Shown: positions 52,001 through 59,951 of the stretch, piece by piece | How the letters are laid out: the number at the start of each line of letters is the position of its first letter | Position numbering within the stretch: the stretch's first letter is position 1 | Assembly: GCA_963820315.1 (NCBI GenBank) | Contig: CAWFZK010000046.1 | Span: 1-64,000 of the forward strand | Reading direction: 5' to 3' | Length of the DNA: 64,000 nt | From: JACVRW01 sp963820315 | Lineage (GTDB): Bacteria > Actinomycetota > Thermoleophilia > Solirubrobacterales > Thermoleophilaceae | Notes under the pieces: generated by a model | The model's input: only the letters and a program-made list of their open reading frames with translations | Told to the model about the DNA's origin: nothing | The model's database searches: none | Program-made: the position numbers and the translations under genes

Positions 52001-52195
52001 CTGCGCGGGGCCAAGGTCGAGGACGGCATCCTCGGCGACTTCGGCATCGACCGCTACGGCGACATCACGCCGGCCCGGCTCGCGATCTTCCGCATGACCG
52101 GCGCGACTCCCCCCGACGCCCCGGTCTTCCCGCAGTTCGAGGGAGCGGTGTTCGACCGGGTCATCGAGGTGCCGGCGACCCTGGCGCGACCATGA
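49088..52195 (+). CDS. receptor-like Ser/Thr protein kinase: kinase + TM + beta-propeller + LIVBP-type sensor (three frameshifts)
   Basis: The first frame gives a full eukaryotic-type kinase (residues ~13-270): VGRGGMGVVYRAKD, ALKLV, LVHRDVKPANVLL, SDFGITKQ and GTLDYLAPEQIRG. One transmembrane helix follows (ILAGGLLLLAATIALAIVALTGG, ~292-314). Then come YVTN/NHL-like propeller repeats (PPGNVAVGEGGVWVLDNEAKTVSRIDPDT and similar, to about 620). After a +1 shift near 50800 the propeller ends and a substrate-binding (Peripla_BP_6) domain begins (GTPDVLIASDFPLQGPSS, QLVAVIGPYSSFCGQVQIPITN). Further +1 shifts near 51370 and 51890 keep it in step (PAVYYPTGKRSFVRLMARED, VFGVLPAGQTTELLLDAI) to TGA at 52195. 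Total length 1036 residues. Likely an extracellular ligand sensor. Confidence 0.78.
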
Positions 52196-52232
52196 AGCCC
52201 CGAACCCGCTCGATGCCGTCGGTGGCCGGTAC

Positions 52233-53423
52233 TTAGCGCAGTGTCCTGAACGTCGCGCGCAGCTCTTCGGAGAGGATCTGTGGCTGCTCCCAGGCGGCGA
52301 AGTGGCCGCCTGCGTCCACCTTGTTGAAGTGGATGAGCTTGGGATACGCCTTCTCCGCCCAGCTGCGCGGAGCCGGGTAGAGCTCGTCGGGGAAGACGGT
52401 CACGCCGACCGGGATCTCGACGCCCTTGACGTCGAAGAAGGCCAGCTTGCTCTCCCAGTAGAGGCGCCCCGAGGAGACCCCCGAGTTGGTGAGCCAGTAG
52501 TGCGTGACGTTGTCGAGGACGTCGTCTCGCGAGAGCCCGCCGGGTCGCCCGGCGAAGGCGCGCGCGATGAGCTGGTAGCTGCGCTCGTCGTGGTCGATCA
52601 TCCAGGCCGCCAGGCCGACCGGCGAGTCCGCGACGCCGTAGAGCGTCTGCGGCCGGTTGGCCATCTCGGTGGAGTAGCCCACGCCGGTCGCGAAGAAGTG
52701 CTTCAGGATCTCGAACGCCTCGTCCTCGTCGGGCGCGAGACCGTCCGGCTTCGGGCCGCCGCTGGCGAGCGCCTTCGAAACGTCGGGCGGAACGGTCGCC
52801 GGCATGTTCGTGTGGATGCCCAGCAATCCCTCGGGCTTCAGCAATGCCATCTGCTCCGTGACGGCGTTCCCCCAGTCACCGCCCTGCGCGACGAACCGCG
52901 CGTACTCGAGGCGCTCCATCAAGACGACCCACGCCCGTGCGATGCGAATGGGGTCCCAGCCGGTCTCGGTCGGCTTCCCCGAGAACCCGTGGCCCGGCAG
53001 GGACGGAATCACGAGATGGAAAGCGTCAGCGGGGCTCCCGCCGTGGTCCGTGGGGTTGGTGAGCGGCTCGATGATCTTCAGCTGCTCGATGGTCGAGCCC
53101 GGCCATCCGTGGGTGACGATCAGCGGCAGCGCGTCCTCATGCTTGGAGCGAACGTGAATGAAGTGGATGTCCACCCCGTCGATCTCGGTGATGAAGTGCG
53201 GCAGGGCGGCGAAGCGCTCCTCGAACCTGCGCCAGTCGTACTGCGTCGCCCAATAGCTGGCCAGGGCCTGGATCGTCTCGAGCTGCACGCCCTGGGAGTC
53301 ATCCGTCTCCCGGTCGGGCCACTTCGTCGCGTTTATGCGGCTGCGCAGGTCGCTGAGCTCGTCGTCCGAGACGTCGATCTCGAAGGGGCGGATCTCCGTG
53401 GCACTGCTGGTCTGAATCGACAT
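52233..53423 (-). CDS. epoxide hydrolase (EHN-type alpha/beta hydrolase)
   Basis: A 396-residue epoxide hydrolase: N-terminal EHN domain (IRPFEIDVSDDELSDLRSRINATKWPDRETD, YDWRRFEERFAALPHFITEIDG), then the hydrolase fold with oxyanion HGWPGSTIEQLKII, FSGKPTETGWDPIRIARAW, and the nucleophile Asp in FVAQGGDWGNAVTEQMALL. The C-terminal His lies in NKVDAGGHFAAWEQPQIL. It adds water to an epoxide via an aspartyl-ester intermediate. ATG 53423 is set by a strong AGGAGG site 8 bases upstream. It is divergent from another alpha/beta hydrolase across a large palindrome. Confidence 0.95.
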   Translation of the reverse strand: MSIQTSSATEIRPFEIDVSDDELSDLRSRINATKWPDRETDDSQGVQLETIQALASYWATQYDWRRFEERFAALPHFITEIDGVDIHFIHVRSKHEDALPLIVTHGWPGSTIEQLKIIEPLTNPTDHGGSPADAFHLVIPSLPGHGFSGKPTETGWDPIRIARAWVVLMERLEYARFVAQGGDWGNAVTEQMALLKPEGLLGIHTNMPATVPPDVSKALASGGPKPDGLAPDEDEAFEILKHFFATGVGYSTEMANRPQTLYGVADSPVGLAAWMIDHDERSYQLIARAFAGRPGGLSRDDVLDNVTHYWLTNSGVSSGRLYWESKLAFFDVKGVEIPVGVTVFPDELYPAPRSWAEKAYPKLIHFNKVDAGGHFAAWEQPQILSEELRATFRTLR

Positions 53424-53477
53424 CTGTTTCTCCTCCTGTGCCGCTGTGCACGTAGGAAGCTGACGGCTCCATCGACA

Positions 53478-53548
53478 CTTCGCGCCCGTGAAGACCCTGG
53501 TACGCGCCCCGGGCCGTGGCGCTGACCAGTCATTTAACGGGCGCGAAG
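53478..53548. promoter_or_regulatory. large nested palindrome in the divergent hydrolase promoter region
   Basis: Three coaxial inverted repeats share one centre: CTTCGCGCCCGT (53478-53489) with ACGGGCGCGAAG (53537-53548), 12 bp; CTGGT (53497-53501) with ACCAG (53525-53529); GCGCC (53504-53508) with GGCGC (53518-53522). The internal loops are nearly symmetric (7/7 and 2/2 bases). The element fills the 154-base gap between the two hydrolase genes. A DNA palindrome here suggests a dimeric regulator site, or an RNA hairpin in either 5' leader. Confidence 0.55.
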
Positions 53549-53576
53549 AACGGCCCGAGCGCGGAAGCTGCGCTCC

Positions 53577-54401
53577 ATGCCTACGACGACAACCCCACAG
53601 GTGCACTTCCGTACCGTCGCCGGAGTCCGCATCCGCTACGCCGACACTGGCGGCTTGCAGGAACCCACGGTCCTGCTCACCAGCCCGTGGCCGGAGAGCC
53701 TGTACGCGTTCGAGCCGATGTGGCCTGTGCTCGCCGAGCACGCCCGGCTCTTCGCCGTCGACCTGCCCGGCTTCGGCGCATCCGAACGCCGAGACGAGCT
53801 CCTGTCTCCGCGTGCCATGGGCGACTTCCTGGCAGAGCTCATCGCCGAGGTCGGTCTCGGACGGCCCCACATCGTCGGGCCCGACGTCGGAACGGCGGCC
53901 ACCTTGTTTGCTGCTGCAGCCCATCCGGAGCGGGTCGCGAGCGTGATCGTCGGCACCGGCGGAACCGCGGTCCCACTCCAGCTTGGCGAGCCACTCGCCT
54001 CGTGGGTACTCGACCCTGACCTCGACAAGTACCGCAGGATGGACCCGCGCACGATCGTCGGCGCCGCGCTGGACACGATCGCGGGCGGTGTACCCGACGA
54101 CGTCCGCGCGGACTACCTCGACTGCTACGACGGAGACCGCTTCGTCGAGTCCATGCGCTACGTCCGCCGGTATCCGCAGGAACTGCCCGAGCTTGCCGAG
54201 CTGCTTCCACAGATCACGACGCCGGTCACGATCATCAACGGTCGTAACGACAGCGTGGTTCCGCTCGCCAACGCCGAGTTTCTCGACGACCGGCTGCCCA
54301 ACAGCCGCGTCGTGATCATCGACGGCGGCCACTTCATCTGGGAGGAGGCCCCGACGGAGTACGCGTCGATCGTCCTCGACGCGATTGCGAGCAACCGCTA
54401 G
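53577..54401 (+). CDS. alpha/beta hydrolase with Asp nucleophile (haloalkane-dehalogenase/epoxide-hydrolase-like)
   Basis: A 274-residue hydrolase: VRIRYADTGGLQEPTVLLTSPWPESLYAF (with TSPWPES in place of the usual HGxP), LFAVDLPGFGASERRDELLSP, the elbow HIVGPDVGTAATLFAAAA with Asp as nucleophile near residue 103, TIINGRNDSVVPLANAEFL and GGHFIWEEAPTEYA carrying the catalytic His. Asp nucleophiles are found in dehalogenases and epoxide hydrolases. Start ATG 53577. Divergent from the epoxide hydrolase; convergent with the LuxR gene through a shared CTAG. Confidence 0.9.
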   Translation: MPTTTTPQVHFRTVAGVRIRYADTGGLQEPTVLLTSPWPESLYAFEPMWPVLAEHARLFAVDLPGFGASERRDELLSPRAMGDFLAELIAEVGLGRPHIVGPDVGTAATLFAAAAHPERVASVIVGTGGTAVPLQLGEPLASWVLDPDLDKYRRMDPRTIVGAALDTIAGGVPDDVRADYLDCYDGDRFVESMRYVRRYPQELPELAELLPQITTPVTIINGRNDSVVPLANAEFLDDRLPNSRVVIIDGGHFIWEEAPTEYASIVLDAIASNR

Positions 54402-57181
54402 GCCGGCTCCCTCGGGCCCGCTTCCGGCAACGCCTCGCGGAGGTCCCAGCGTGAGCTGACCCCGAGCTTCGCGAACACCTTGCGCAGGTGCCACTCGACC
54501 GTGCGGGGGCTGATGAAGAGCTGCGCGCCGATCTCGGGATTCGTGCTTCCTTCGGCTGCCAGTCGCGCGATCTGAGCTTCCTGAGCGGTCAAATCGTCAC
54601 GTGCTTCGACGCTGCGCTTTCGAACCGTCTCGCCGGTGGCCGCCAGCTCTCGCCGAGCGCGGTCGGCGAACCCCTCCATACCCACGGCGGCGTAGGTCTC
54701 GTGCGCGCTGCGCAGCTGCGCGCGCGCCTCGGCCCGCCGGCCCTCTCGGCGCAGCCACTCCCCGTACAGGAGCTGGCCGCGCGAGAGCGCGACCCTCACG
54801 CGCGTGCGGGCCAGGCGTTCGATCGCCTCGCGGTAGAGGCGATCAGCCTCTTCGCCCTCACTGACGAGCGCCCGCGAGCGCGCCTCCACCCCCAGAGCCC
54901 AGTCGGTTCCACTTGCCCGGCTGATCTCCTGGAGGCGCCGGAGAGGAGCGCTGGTGCGCTCAGGCACCCCCGCCCGCACGGCCGCCTCGATGAACTCGGT
55001 CGGCACCCAGGTCGACACGCCGAGCTCGTGGGGGTCCGTGCCGGCCCGCTCGGAAACCGCGAGCGCTTCCGAGTAGCGCCCGAGGCTGTTGAACAGGACT
55101 GCGCTCGCCCATTCCGTCGCAACAAGCCACAGGCCCTCGCCGCGACGCTCCACCTCCTGACGGCTGGCCTCGATCAGCGTGGACACCTCGTCCTCCGAGC
55201 CACGCCACGCAGCCAGGGCGATCGCGCCCTGAGGCGCGAGGTGGCTGCCGGTGGCCTCGACGACCGCCTCCGCCTCCGTGACCAGCGCCTCCGCCGCGTG
55301 CAGGTCACCGAGAAACAGCTGCACGCCGAAGCGCTCGATGAGCGCGATGGGGAGCAGCGAGAGCGCGCCCGCCGCGCGGGCGAGCCGCACCTGCCGGGCG
55401 GTCAGCTCGTCCCAGCTCGCGTCGTCGCCCAACGCCCGCGCCACACGGCACGCGAGCCACAGCCAGCGCAGCGCGTCCTCTTCGGACATCGGCTCGTCGC
55501 GGAAGGCTCCGAGCGCGCGCTTCAGCGTTGGCGCGCCCGCCGCGTAGCCTTGCGTCGTCAGCACGGCCACGCCTTCGAGAAGCAGATCGAATGCGCGCGG
55601 CGACTGCTCGCCTGACTCACCCCAGTCGGCGGCAAGGACGGCCTCCGCGACCTCGCGCACGCCGGCGCCCTGAGCGAGGCGACCGGCAAAGAGCGCGGCG
55701 GAGAATGCGTCGAGGTAGGTCTCGCGGGAGAGCTTGGCGTCGAGCTTCTCGAGCCGCTTGGCGGCCGCGAGCAGCAGCGGCGGGGCATCTCGACCTCGAT
55801 CGACGGCGAAGCGGATCTGCGCCCGCAGGAGCTCGGCGCGGGCGCGCTGAAGCTCATCGAGGGGCCCGGCCTCGGCCATGCCAAGGAGCTCGAGGGCGCC
55901 ATCCGGCGCGCCCGCCTCCTGGCTGCACTGCGCGGCGGCGAGAGCGCGGCGCGCGCGCGGCTCGGGTTCGGGCGTCAGATCGGCGGCCCGTCTGAGGAAG
56001 GCGGCCGCCGCGGCGAGGCCCCCGCGCGCCTGTGCTCGGCCGGCCGACCGCTCCAGCTCGGCGGCAACCTGCTCGTCGAGCCCCGGCGTCGCGTGCGCGA
56101 GATGCCAGGCTCGGCGGTCGGGGTCGGCGTCCGGGTCGGTCGCCTCGGCAAGAGCGCGGTGCGCGCGCAGGCGGTCGGCCAGCGCCGACGACCGGTAGAC
56201 AGCCGATCGCACTAGCGGGTGACGGAATCGAACGCGCACTCCGAACTCGAGGAGCCCGGCGCGCGACGCCGGTACGGCCGCCTGGGCGCCGACACCCAGC
56301 AGCTCGGCCGCGCGCCACACGGTCAGGGGATCGCCCACCGGCTCGGCCGCGGCGATGAGCAGGAGCTCCCGGCTGCTGGGAGGAAGCCCGCTCAGCCGCC
56401 TCCGGAAGCTCTCCTCGATATGACGGGAGAGCGCCGAACCTGTCGGCAGCCCGAATCCACCGGCCAGCTCGGCGTGGCTGAGGCCGTGCGGCAGCTCCAG
56501 CAGCGCCAGCGGATTCCCACGGGTTTCCGCCACGATCCGGTCGCGAACCCGCTCGTCCAGCGGGCCCGTGACCACCGACGCGAGCAGGGCGCGCGCGTCG
56601 TCGCCTGCGAGGCCGTCGACCACCAGCTCCGGAAGCCCCGCCAGCTCCCTGCCGAACTCGCGCTCGGCGAACACGACCGCGACCCCCTCCGCGCGCACTC
56701 GCCGCGCTACGAAGGCGAGCGCCTGCGCCGACTCGCGATCGAGCCACTGCGCATCGTCCACCTCCCAGAGCACCGGCCGCTCGGCGGCCACGTCGGACAG
56801 AAGCGTCAGCGTTGCCAGCCCGACGAGAAATCGGTCCGGTGGCTCGCCGGACCTACTCAGCCCGAAGGCCGTGGACAGCGCGTCGCGCTGCGGTTCCGGC
56901 AGAAGGCTCAGGCCATCCAGCATCGGCAGGCAGAGTTGATGCAGGGCGGCGAACGGAAGCTCCATCTCGGACTCGACGCCTGCGGCCCGCACGACTTGGC
57001 ATCGCGACGCCTGCGCCTCCAGGTAGTCCAGCAACGCGGTCTTGCCGACCCCCGGCTCGCCGCGCAGGACAAGCGCTCCGCTGTCGCCCGCAAGAACAGC
57101 CGCGACAATTCGATCGAGGGTCTCGCACTCGCTCCGGCGACCCCGCAGAGCGCGGCCGTCGTCGCGGCTCAGTGTCGCCAC
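54398..57181 (-). CDS. large LuxR-family regulator with AAA ATPase (MalT/LAL type)
   Basis: A 927-residue regulator. The N-terminal ATPase has GRRSECETLDRIVAAVLAGDSGALVLRGEPGVGKTALLDYL (Walker A, ~residues 14-52) and VLWEVDDAQWLDRESAQAL (Walker B, ~138). The long middle is helical TPR-like repeats. The C-terminus holds a LuxR helix-turn-helix (LTAQEAQIARLAAEGSTNPEIGAQLFISPRTVEWHLRKVFAKLGVSSRWDLREAL, ~860-920). Signal binding drives ATP-dependent activation. It sits 58 bases downstream of lldP on the same strand, so it may be co-expressed with lactate permease, and it converges on the hydrolase gene. Its ligand is unknown. Confidence 0.93.
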   Translation of the reverse strand: MATLSRDDGRALRGRRSECETLDRIVAAVLAGDSGALVLRGEPGVGKTALLDYLEAQASRCQVVRAAGVESEMELPFAALHQLCLPMLDGLSLLPEPQRDALSTAFGLSRSGEPPDRFLVGLATLTLLSDVAAERPVLWEVDDAQWLDRESAQALAFVARRVRAEGVAVVFAEREFGRELAGLPELVVDGLAGDDARALLASVVTGPLDERVRDRIVAETRGNPLALLELPHGLSHAELAGGFGLPTGSALSRHIEESFRRRLSGLPPSSRELLLIAAAEPVGDPLTVWRAAELLGVGAQAAVPASRAGLLEFGVRVRFRHPLVRSAVYRSSALADRLRAHRALAEATDPDADPDRRAWHLAHATPGLDEQVAAELERSAGRAQARGGLAAAAAFLRRAADLTPEPEPRARRALAAAQCSQEAGAPDGALELLGMAEAGPLDELQRARAELLRAQIRFAVDRGRDAPPLLLAAAKRLEKLDAKLSRETYLDAFSAALFAGRLAQGAGVREVAEAVLAADWGESGEQSPRAFDLLLEGVAVLTTQGYAAGAPTLKRALGAFRDEPMSEEDALRWLWLACRVARALGDDASWDELTARQVRLARAAGALSLLPIALIERFGVQLFLGDLHAAEALVTEAEAVVEATGSHLAPQGAIALAAWRGSEDEVSTLIEASRQEVERRGEGLWLVATEWASAVLFNSLGRYSEALAVSERAGTDPHELGVSTWVPTEFIEAAVRAGVPERTSAPLRRLQEISRASGTDWALGVEARSRALVSEGEEADRLYREAIERLARTRVRVALSRGQLLYGEWLRREGRRAEARAQLRSAHETYAAVGMEGFADRARRELAATGETVRKRSVEARDDLTAQEAQIARLAAEGSTNPEIGAQLFISPRTVEWHLRKVFAKLGVSSRWDLREALPEAGPREPA

Positions 57182-57239
57182 CGGGAAAGGCTACTTTCGC
57201 ACCGGCGGAGCTGGCAAGCGCCCGCCGGGCCGGCCGGGC

Positions 57240-58790
57240 TCAGCTCGGCAGCATCCAACCCAGCACCGATGTCGATTGCAGGTACACCAGAGCGCAGATG
57301 ATGAGCAGCAGCGCGATGCTCCAGCCGACAACCTTGCGCAGGACCCCGCCCTCGCTGCCCGCGATGCCGACCGCCGCGGCCGCGATGGCGAGGTGCTGAG
57401 CCGAGGTCATCTTGCCCAGCACGCCACCGGACGCGTTTGCGGCGGCGAGCAGGTTCGCCGAGGTACCGATGTCCTGCGCGGCGGCCACCTGTACGCCACC
57501 GAACAGAGCGTTCGAAGCCGTGTCCGAGCCCGTCACGGCGACTCCCAGCCAGCCGATGGCCGGTGCGAGGAACGCGTAGAAGGAGCCTGCTCCCGCGGCC
57601 CACAGGCCGAGGGTGAGCGTCTCGCCTGACTGGTTGACGACGTAGGCCAGCGCGAGGACGGAGGTCACGACCAGGATCGCGGTCCTGAGCTGCACCAGCG
57701 TCGTGTGCGCAACCCTCAGCGCGCGCGCCGGGGCGAGCCCGATCACCGCCATGGTGATCAGTCCGGAGATCAGCATGAGGGTCCCCGCGGCGGGCAGCCA
57801 GTTGAAGTGGAACGTGGCGCTGGGCAGAGCGTCTCCGTCTGGACTGCGCACGTCGAGGCCCGGCCACTGAAAGCTCGCGGTCCACGGCGACTCGGCGAGC
57901 GCAGTCTTGACCGCCGGCAGCTGCGCGAGCGAGAACACCGCGAGGATGACGAGGTACGGGGCGTATGCGCGCAGGATCTCGGCAGGTGGGTCCTTGGCCG
58001 TTTCGTAGCCGCGCGCGGGCTCGGCGACAAGCGGGTCAACCGGCGCCCAGACCTGCAGGAGCGCCACGATCGCCGCGATGCTCGAGATCGACGCCACGAT
58101 GTCCGTCAGCTCGACCGAGATGTAGTTCGAGCATGTGAACTGGGCGACGGCGAAGGCGAGCCCGCCGACTGCCGCTGCCGGCCAGGCCTGCCTGATCCCG
58201 CGCCGGCCGTCGACCATGCCGACCAGGATGAAAGGGACGATCAGCGCCAGCAGCGGCGTCTGGCGGCCGACCGTCGCGCCAAGCTCGCCCGCCTCGAGCC
58301 CCGTGACATCGGCGAGCGTCGTGATGGGGATCCCGAGGGCGCCGAACGGCACGGCCGCCGTGTTCCCGAGCACCGCGAGGGCGGCCGCCTTGATCGGCCT
58401 GAAGCCCAGCGCGACCAACATGACCGCAGTGATTGCGGCCGGGGCGCCGAAGCCGGCGATCGCCTCCATCAGCGCTCCGAAGCAGAAGGCGATCAGCACC
58501 GCCTGGATCCGCTGATCCTCCGAGACCGAGGAGATCGATCGGCGCAGCACGGCGAAGTGCCCGGTCTCGACGGTCATGTTGTAGACCCAGATCGCCGCGA
58601 CGACGATCCACATGATCGGGAAGAGGCCGAACGTCGCTCCCTCGGCGGCCGAGAGGACCGCCTGATCCACGGGCATGCCGTAGATCACCGTGGCGACCGC
58701 GATAGCCGTGACGAGCGCGATCGGCGCCGCCCACTGCGCCTTCATCTTCAGCGCGCCGAGCAGGACGATCAGCGTCAGGATCGGCAGCAC
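57240..58790 (-). CDS. lldP: L-lactate permease
   Basis: A 516-residue (from GTG 58790) LldP-family permease with about 12-14 helices: MWIVVAAIWVYNMTVETGHF, LIAFCFGALMEAIAGFGAPAAITA, FGALGIPITTLADVTG, FTCSNYISVELTDIVASI, GWLGVAVTGSDTASNALFGGVQVAAAQ and ANASGGVLGKMTSAQHLAIA. It imports lactate or glycolate with protons. Homology continues upstream without a start codon (FYIQDFDPVADSLGLTAAIAV, to about 58850), matching the usual LldP N-terminus. A strong AGGAGGGG site is followed 8 bases on by ATC (58844). The true start is probably there, with a mutated or misread ATG. Confidence 0.92.
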   Translation of the reverse strand: MLPILTLIVLLGALKMKAQWAAPIALVTAIAVATVIYGMPVDQAVLSAAEGATFGLFPIMWIVVAAIWVYNMTVETGHFAVLRRSISSVSEDQRIQAVLIAFCFGALMEAIAGFGAPAAITAVMLVALGFRPIKAAALAVLGNTAAVPFGALGIPITTLADVTGLEAGELGATVGRQTPLLALIVPFILVGMVDGRRGIRQAWPAAAVGGLAFAVAQFTCSNYISVELTDIVASISSIAAIVALLQVWAPVDPLVAEPARGYETAKDPPAEILRAYAPYLVILAVFSLAQLPAVKTALAESPWTASFQWPGLDVRSPDGDALPSATFHFNWLPAAGTLMLISGLITMAVIGLAPARALRVAHTTLVQLRTAILVVTSVLALAYVVNQSGETLTLGLWAAGAGSFYAFLAPAIGWLGVAVTGSDTASNALFGGVQVAAAQDIGTSANLLAAANASGGVLGKMTSAQHLAIAAAAVGIAGSEGGVLRKVVGWSIALLLIICALVYLQSTSVLGWMLPS

Positions 58791-58935
58791 GGCAATGGCC
58801 GCCGTCAGCCCGAGCGAGTCCGCGACCGGATCGAAGTCCTGGATGTAGAAAGCCCCTCCTCGCCGCTAGAGGCCGGTGACTCTCCCATCGATGGCGCCTC
58901 CGCGCCAGTGGGCGCGAGCGGTTCGGTGAGGCGGC

Positions 58936-59511
58936 CTAGAGGCCGAGCTCGCGCACGCCGCGCTCGCCCCAGCCGAGGTGGTGGGCCAGCTCGTGGCGCA
59001 GGGTGCGCACCACCTGGGCGCGCAGCAGGTCGCGGTCGTAGCCGAAGTCGCGCTCGAGAGTGTCCTGGTAGAGCACGATCCGGTCTGGGTAGTTGTCGCG
59101 CGCAACGGTGTCGCCGAAGTAGTGCCCGTACGCGCGATTCTCGACGCCGTGCTGCGAGACCACCACCGGCGTGTCATCGAGCAGCCGCTGGAAGTCGAGC
59201 GGGAGCTCGTCGATGGCCTCCGCCACGAGCAGGTCGAACTCGGTGGTCTCCGCCCGGAGCTCCGGCTGCTCGGCCAGCACCTCGGAGCGGCGGACGAGCC
59301 GCTCGAACTCGTGCTCGGTCATCGAGTCACGGCCCGTGAGCGCGACGGTCGCCCAGGCCGTGCCGAGCAGCAGGAGCAGGCCGCCGCCGATGAACACCAT
59401 GAGGCCCTCGGCGCCCGACAGTGACGGCGGGTTGAGGAGCAGCAGGAGGACGCCTACCGCGAAGAAGGCGGCGATGGCCGCCTTGATCGGTCCCCGGATG
59501 ACGTCGCCCAT
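58936..59511 (-). CDS. metallopeptidase family protein with N-terminal membrane hairpin
   Basis: A 191-residue protein: two membrane helices (IKAAIAAFFAVGVLLLLLNP and LMVFIGGGLLLLLGTAWATVALTG), then a zincin-like domain of the small PF06262 type: FDLLVAEAIDELPLDFQRLLDDTPVVV, DRIVLYQDTLERDFGYD, and RTLRHELAHHLGWGERGVRELGL with the HExxHxxGxxE zinc site at the C-terminus. Usually the domain is soluble; the membrane hairpin is added here. Peptidase activity is predicted from the motif only. The stop is in the CTAG-rich DNA between it and lldP. Confidence 0.88.
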   Translation of the reverse strand: MGDVIRGPIKAAIAAFFAVGVLLLLLNPPSLSGAEGLMVFIGGGLLLLLGTAWATVALTGRDSMTEHEFERLVRRSEVLAEQPELRAETTEFDLLVAEAIDELPLDFQRLLDDTPVVVSQHGVENRAYGHYFGDTVARDNYPDRIVLYQDTLERDFGYDRDLLRAQVVRTLRHELAHHLGWGERGVRELGL

Positions 59512-59545
59512 CCCTACGAGAGTAGGGACGGACGAGGCGCAACGA

Positions 59546-59716
59546 CTACTCGTCGGAGCCCGCGGCGCGTGGGTTGCCGGTCGCCGTGCCCTTCTCGCCC
59601 GGGACGCCGGGGTTCTCCTCGGCCTGCTTGCGGGCGGGTCCGCCGGCGTCGTCCGGGACCTGCTCTGCGGGTCCCTCCTCCGGCAGCTGGTCTGACTCCT
59701 CGCGAGACGTCTCCAT
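59546..59716 (-). CDS. small acidic hypothetical protein
   Basis: A 56-residue very acidic, proline- and glycine-rich peptide: TSREESDQLPEEGPAEQVPDDAGG and NPGVPGEKGTATGNPRAAGSDE. Low complexity, likely disordered. Its ATG 59716 overlaps the stop of the upstream small gene (TGATG), so the two are translationally coupled. Such short acidic proteins occur beside one another in actinobacteria; function unknown. Confidence 0.5.
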   Translation of the reverse strand: METSREESDQLPEEGPAEQVPDDAGGPARKQAEENPGVPGEKGTATGNPRAAGSDE

Positions 59717-59942
59717 CACGGGCCGCCCTCCTCGCTGACGGTCTCCTCGTCTGCGGCGACGCCGGGGACCGACTCCTCTCCTCCTCGTCAGGATCGGGCT
59801 GCGCGCCGGGGATGGAGGGATCCTGCTCCTTGGCCTTCCAGTCGCTGCGAGCCTCCTCGATGCGCTCGCCGACCTTGTCGGAGTGCTCCTCCATCTCGGC
59901 GGCGTCGCGCTCCATCTCGCGAGCCTGCTCTTCGTGCTCCAT
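59716..59942 (-). CDS. small charged helical protein (one frameshift)
   Basis: The start ATG 59942 gives HEEQAREMERDAAEMEEHSDKVGERIEEARSDWKAKEQDPSIPGAQPDPDEE, a charged coiled-coil-like helix ending in the conserved DPSIPGAQP. A single missing base within the GAGGAGGAGAGGAG run near 59790 would continue it as ESVPGVAADEETVSEEGGP and TGA 59716-59718. Without it the frame runs into the next gene. About 74 residues. Small proteins of this type are common in actinobacteria and uncharacterised. Confidence 0.6.
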
Positions 59943-59951
59943 GGCGCGCTG

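Noticed and set aside
58866..58945. 10-bp direct repeat CTAGAGGCCG (58866-58875 and 58936-58945), considered as an insertion target duplication
   Set aside because: No transposase, inverted ends or foreign DNA lies between the copies, and the right copy is simply the end of the metallopeptidase gene.
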